Source: Marinihelvus sp036351115 (lineage in GTDB: Bacteria; Pseudomonadota; Gammaproteobacteria; Xanthomonadales; SZUA-36). From it: a stretch of 64,000 nucleotides of DNA. Where the stretch lies: the NCBI GenBank assembly GCA_036351115.1, contig JAZBOL010000060.1, positions 77,523 to 141,522 of the forward strand, written 5' to 3'. Position numbers and translations under genes: made by a program. The notes under the pieces are model-generated. The model was given only the letters and a program-made list of their open reading frames with translations. It had not been told where the DNA came from and did not search any database. Below, piece by piece: positions 61,141 to 64,000 of this stretch. Each line of letters opens with the position of its first letter. Position 1 is the first letter of the stretch.

Positions 61141-62133
61141 TCACTGCTTCGGAAATACGGTGTTCCAGTCACGTTTCATGTCAACGACGATCCAGCCGCG
61201 GCCCGGTGCCTCATCCAGACCCCGGTCGAGTTTTCCGAAGCTAGAGTCGCGGTCATAGGCCCACTCGCGCTCGGCGTCGGTGTGATGGATGAGCAGGCCG
61301 AAGCGTGCGCCATCGCCCGAGGTGGTCCACTCCAGCATCTGGAAGTCACCGTCTGAATTGCCCCCGGCGAAGATGGGCCGGCGACCAATGTGACCCTGGA
61401 TGCCGACGGGTTTGCCATCCTTGTCGTCGTTCAGGTTGAGTTCCGGCAGTTTCATGATCCTGGGTATTCCATCGTCGCCGACCTCGTATTTCATTTTCAG
61501 GCTGCTGCCGACGACCTGCTCAGGCGGAATGCCGTAGACGGCTTCGGTCCAGGGGCGCATGAATTCGATGCCGCCCCCGGAGACAATATACGTCTTGAAG
61601 CCGTTGTCGCGAAGGTACGAAAGCAGCTCGAGCATTGGCTGGAAAATCATGTCGGTCAGCAGCCGGCCGCTGGTCGGGTGCCTTTTCGTGGCGATCCAGT
61701 CACTGACCTGTTGTGAAAACTCCGTGGTCGTCATCCCCGAGTGCGTCGCTGCGAGGAGTTGCATCAGGCCCTTCTCGCCCGCCGCGGCCACACCATTCAT
61801 GTCGCCCCTGAGGACAGAAGCGAAGGGCTCCGTGGTCTGCCACTCGGGGTGTTCCGGCGCCATCGCCTTCACCTGGTCGAGGGTGTACATCAGCTGGAAG
61901 TACATCGGCTGCTCGCTCCACAGCGTGCCGTCGTTGTCGAAGGTGGCAATGCGTTCCGGCGCCGGCACGTAGTCCGGCGAGTTCTTATCAGTCACCCGTT
62001 CGACGAACGACAGGATCGCTGTCTTGCTGGCTCCATCATTCCAGGACCGCAGGGGATCGTCAGCGAAGGCCGGTCCCGCCATTGCCAGTGACGCCACCAT
62101 GGCGAGAAGTCCGATCAAGTGTTTACGCATCAT
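61141..62133 (-). CDS. periplasmic haloacid-dehalogenase-like phosphatase
   Basis: A 330-residue protein starting at 62133 (MMRKHLIGLLAM) with GGAG 6 nt upstream and a signal peptide (LLAMVASLAMAGPAFA). HAD motif 1 reads ATFDNDGTLWSEQ (Asp nucleophile FDND), motif 2 IVSGGGIEFM, and motif 4 GGNSDGDFQML. It hydrolyses a phosphate monoester in the periplasm. The Asn after the Asp is the usual pattern of this exported branch. The in-frame extension to 62298 has no family similarity. Confidence 0.85.
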   Translation of the reverse strand: MMRKHLIGLLAMVASLAMAGPAFADDPLRSWNDGASKTAILSFVERVTDKNSPDYVPAPERIATFDNDGTLWSEQPMYFQLMYTLDQVKAMAPEHPEWQTTEPFASVLRGDMNGVAAAGEKGLMQLLAATHSGMTTTEFSQQVSDWIATKRHPTSGRLLTDMIFQPMLELLSYLRDNGFKTYIVSGGGIEFMRPWTEAVYGIPPEQVVGSSLKMKYEVGDDGIPRIMKLPELNLNDDKDGKPVGIQGHIGRRPIFAGGNSDGDFQMLEWTTSGDGARFGLLIHHTDAEREWAYDRDSSFGKLDRGLDEAPGRGWIVVDMKRDWNTVFPKQ

Positions 62134-62236
62134 TTGTTGCTCCGGAAGATGCTCGGGGCGCCCTGGGTGCCATCTCACCGTTGGACAAATAGAATTCAAT
62201 ATCGCTTTGTGTGCCGTGCAAAATGCTGAATACCGC

Positions 62237-62728
62237 CTACAAGGAATCTTGTTTCTGTGGAGAAAGGTTCGGAAAGCGTCCTTCCAGATAGTCTGCATAG
62301 TCGGGCGTAATGAGCTGCCTTAAATCCGGCCATGCGTCTTCCACTAAAGGATTCCTGAAGGTCACATCTCCGTAACCCAGCGTATCCATTGCCGCCTCGT
62401 CAAGAAGCTCCTGCTGAGTCTGTAGATAAAGGCTTTCCCCAAGCCTGATCCATGACAGTAGCTGGGCTCGAATAATACCTTTGTCGGACTCCGATAGGTC
62501 CGGATAGCCATCATTTCTTGCGACCGCTGTCCAAACAGCATCACTAAGCTCTCTATTTTGGGCAAGAACTGACCATCCTGCAGCAGTGGCGATTCCAATT
62601 TCCTGGAACGCCGCCGCCCTGGCTTGCTTATTCTGGCCTTTTATCTGAGCAGCCAGGTACATCAACGACACAAATACAGCCAATGCACCGAGTATCTCTC
62701 CGACCGCTCCAATCGCATCCCAATTCAC
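62237..62728 (-). CDS. unknown one-helix membrane protein
   Basis: A 163-residue protein: MNWDAIGAVGEILGALAVFVSLMYLAAQIK, an N-terminal transmembrane helix followed by a helical soluble domain (QNKQARAAAFQEIGIATAAGW, ESDKGIIRAQLLSWIRLGESLYLQTQ). The N-terminal pattern is widespread in proteobacteria but the role is unknown to me. Its base composition is lower in GC than its neighbours. No partner gene is identifiable. Confidence 0.7.
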   Translation of the reverse strand: MNWDAIGAVGEILGALAVFVSLMYLAAQIKGQNKQARAAAFQEIGIATAAGWSVLAQNRELSDAVWTAVARNDGYPDLSESDKGIIRAQLLSWIRLGESLYLQTQQELLDEAAMDTLGYGDVTFRNPLVEDAWPDLRQLITPDYADYLEGRFPNLSPQKQDSL

Positions 62729-62814
62729 AGCTTCTCCACTTGTGACACCGGTTAAACCTTACACCACGGCTCAGTAACGCACCTCGGTACCCTCGAAGAT
62801 TTCCAGACAAAGAA

Positions 62815-62845
62815 AAACCCCGACCGCACGAACGATCGGGGCTTT
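62815..62845 (-). terminator. terminator-like hairpin, upstream copy
   Basis: CCCCGA / TCGGGG with inner CG pairs; on the minus strand it ends in T5. It is a diverged copy of the rRNA operon terminator at 63130-63161, and both are followed on the plus strand by a GCCTGGCAG sequence. Confidence 0.7.
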
Positions 62846-62846
62846 G

Positions 62847-63169
62847 ATGTAGACGCCTGGCAGCCCCAGCGGAGCATCAGGCCCGCCGGAGAGGGCTGGC
62901 GGTTTTCGCGAAGCCAAAGAAGCCTGGCCTTGGAGGCGATAAGCCCGTGCGGTCGTCGAGTGAAGCGAGAGCAGAAACCAGCGAACGCTCGATAGTGGGG
63001 ATGCCTGGCAGCGCCTGCGGAGCGGCGTTGCGGTTTTCGAGCAACGCGAGAAAGAAGCGACGTCGCGGAGCAGATCAGCGCGTGACCTTCGTTAGTAGGG
63101 CACTGCATTCGAGGGATCCCGGAAAAAGTAAAGCCCCGACCGCAAACGCGATCGGGGCTTTGGTATAGA
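62847..63169. repeat. degenerate repeat units downstream of 5S rRNA
   Basis: Between the unknown gene and the 5S lie two units, each beginning GCCTGGCAG (62855, 63003) and each with GCGGAGC, then a hairpin around a GCGGTTTTCG loop, then AAAGAAGC. The stem bases differ between units while still pairing (GGCT/AGCC in the first, CGTTGC/GCAACG in the second). GCCTGGCAG is also the 3' end of the 5S gene (63171). No protein gene was found in this stretch; open frames through it are chance. Confidence 0.6.
63130..63161 (-). terminator. rRNA operon terminator
   Basis: AAAGCCCCGA / TCGGGGCTTT stem of 10 bp 8 nt downstream of the 5S 3' end, followed on the minus strand by a T-rich tail. It closes the rRNA operon. 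Confidence 0.85.
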
Positions 63170-63287
63170 TGCCTGGCAGTGACCTACTCTCACATGGGAA
63201 CTCCCACACTACCATCGGCGCTGTACCGTTTCACTGCTGAGTTCGGAATGGATTCAGGTGGTTCCAGTACGCTATGGCCGCCAGGCA
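63170..63287 (-). rRNA. rrf: 5S ribosomal RNA
   Basis: On the minus strand it opens TGCCTGGCGGCCATAGCG, contains the conserved CCGAACTCAG segment, and closes TGCCAGGCA, so the two ends pair. About 118 nt, typical of Gammaproteobacteria. It follows the 23S by about 250 nt. Confidence 0.95.
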
Positions 63288-63537
63288 AAAGGGCGCGAGG
63301 CGCACGACGGCCGCTTCCCGAAGGAGCGGCGCGTCACCCCGGAATAGCCGGGGCTCCGTCACACGCAGCATGGCCGAAACCAGCGGTGTGCTACGCCTCA
63401 TGGACACGCGCGATGCGCGCGTCCCGCATAATCGGTAATTCTGTCAAGAGCTGCACTGCTCCCCTTTCGGGATGCGCATTGTGTCAGCGAAGATGCTTCC
63501 GCCGGATCCAGGCGAACCTGGTCGACGAAGACTTTGG
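63288..63537 (-). other. 23S-5S internal spacer
   Basis: About 250 nt without a tRNA gene. It holds a CCCCGG...CCGGGG hairpin near 63335-63350 and other GC-rich pairing segments expected for processing stems. Confidence 0.6.

Positions 63538-64000
<463 letters not shown>

Noticed and set aside
62855..63011. Extra 5S rRNA genes
   Set aside because: Only about 9-12 nt at one end match 5S; the conserved internal 5S sequence is absent.

Overview
The window is high-GC bacterial chromosome from a marine- or halophile-like member of the Gammaproteobacteria. The evidence is the 5S and 23S rRNA sequence, several large TonB-dependent receptors including one of the Xanthomonas/Caulobacter type, AcnD/PrpF, a BCCT transporter, and a C-terminal domain in the beta-propeller protein that I associate with Lysobacterales/Wenzhouxiangella-like genomes (the last point is from memory and uncertain). 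No phage, insertion sequence or CRISPR array was seen. Genes are densely packed with many 1-11 nt overlaps.

Layout. (1) 1-11789: a maltodextrin/starch utilisation locus: two SLC45-type sugar transporters, a secreted GH13 enzyme, a CBM20-esterase-like protein lacking its nucleophile serine, a flavin halogenase, a large TonB receptor and a LacI regulator. Three similar 14-bp operator candidates (1340, 9040, 10280) tie it together. (2) 11779-18289: glycosyltransferase, UDP-galactopyranose-mutase-like flavoprotein, OmpR/histidine kinase pair, DUF2878 and DUF6134 proteins. (3) 17999-25778: a His-rich ZnuD-like receptor with a small His/Cys exported protein, gamma carbonic anhydrase, Fe-SOD, EF-hand protein, intradiol dioxygenase, pirin and photolyase. 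(4) 25819-33860: membrane proteins, a C69 peptidase, pntAB, a Fur-box-preceded small protein, VOC protein, YaiI and MarR. (5) 34137-42625: a TonB receptor followed by a TPR-sulfotransferase, then UspA/BCCT and a YcaD-like MFS protein.

(6) 42686-56665: eleven genes on the minus strand. In transcription order they are NAD-dependent formate dehydrogenase (fdsGBA, fdhD, fdsD), molybdenum cofactor genes (mobA, moaB, moeA), formate-tetrahydrofolate ligase (fhs), then acnD and prpF. The first nine form a formate-handling module: the enzyme, the cofactor it needs, and the alternative assimilatory outlet for formate through folate. (7) 56812-62728: exported proteins (a seven-repeat FG-GAP propeller and two small proteins), a class III aminotransferase, a periplasmic HAD phosphatase and an unknown one-helix membrane protein. 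(8) 62729-64000: the 3' end of an rRNA operon on the minus strand (23S 3' part, 5S, terminator), followed by a curious degenerate repeat whose units end in the same sequence as the 5S 3' end.

The most unusual items are the CBM20 pseudo-esterase and halogenase in a sugar regulon, the formate/Moco/folate gene array, the post-5S repeat, a likely CTG start codon in yaiI, and a near-ideal Fur box in front of an unrecognised 89-residue protein.
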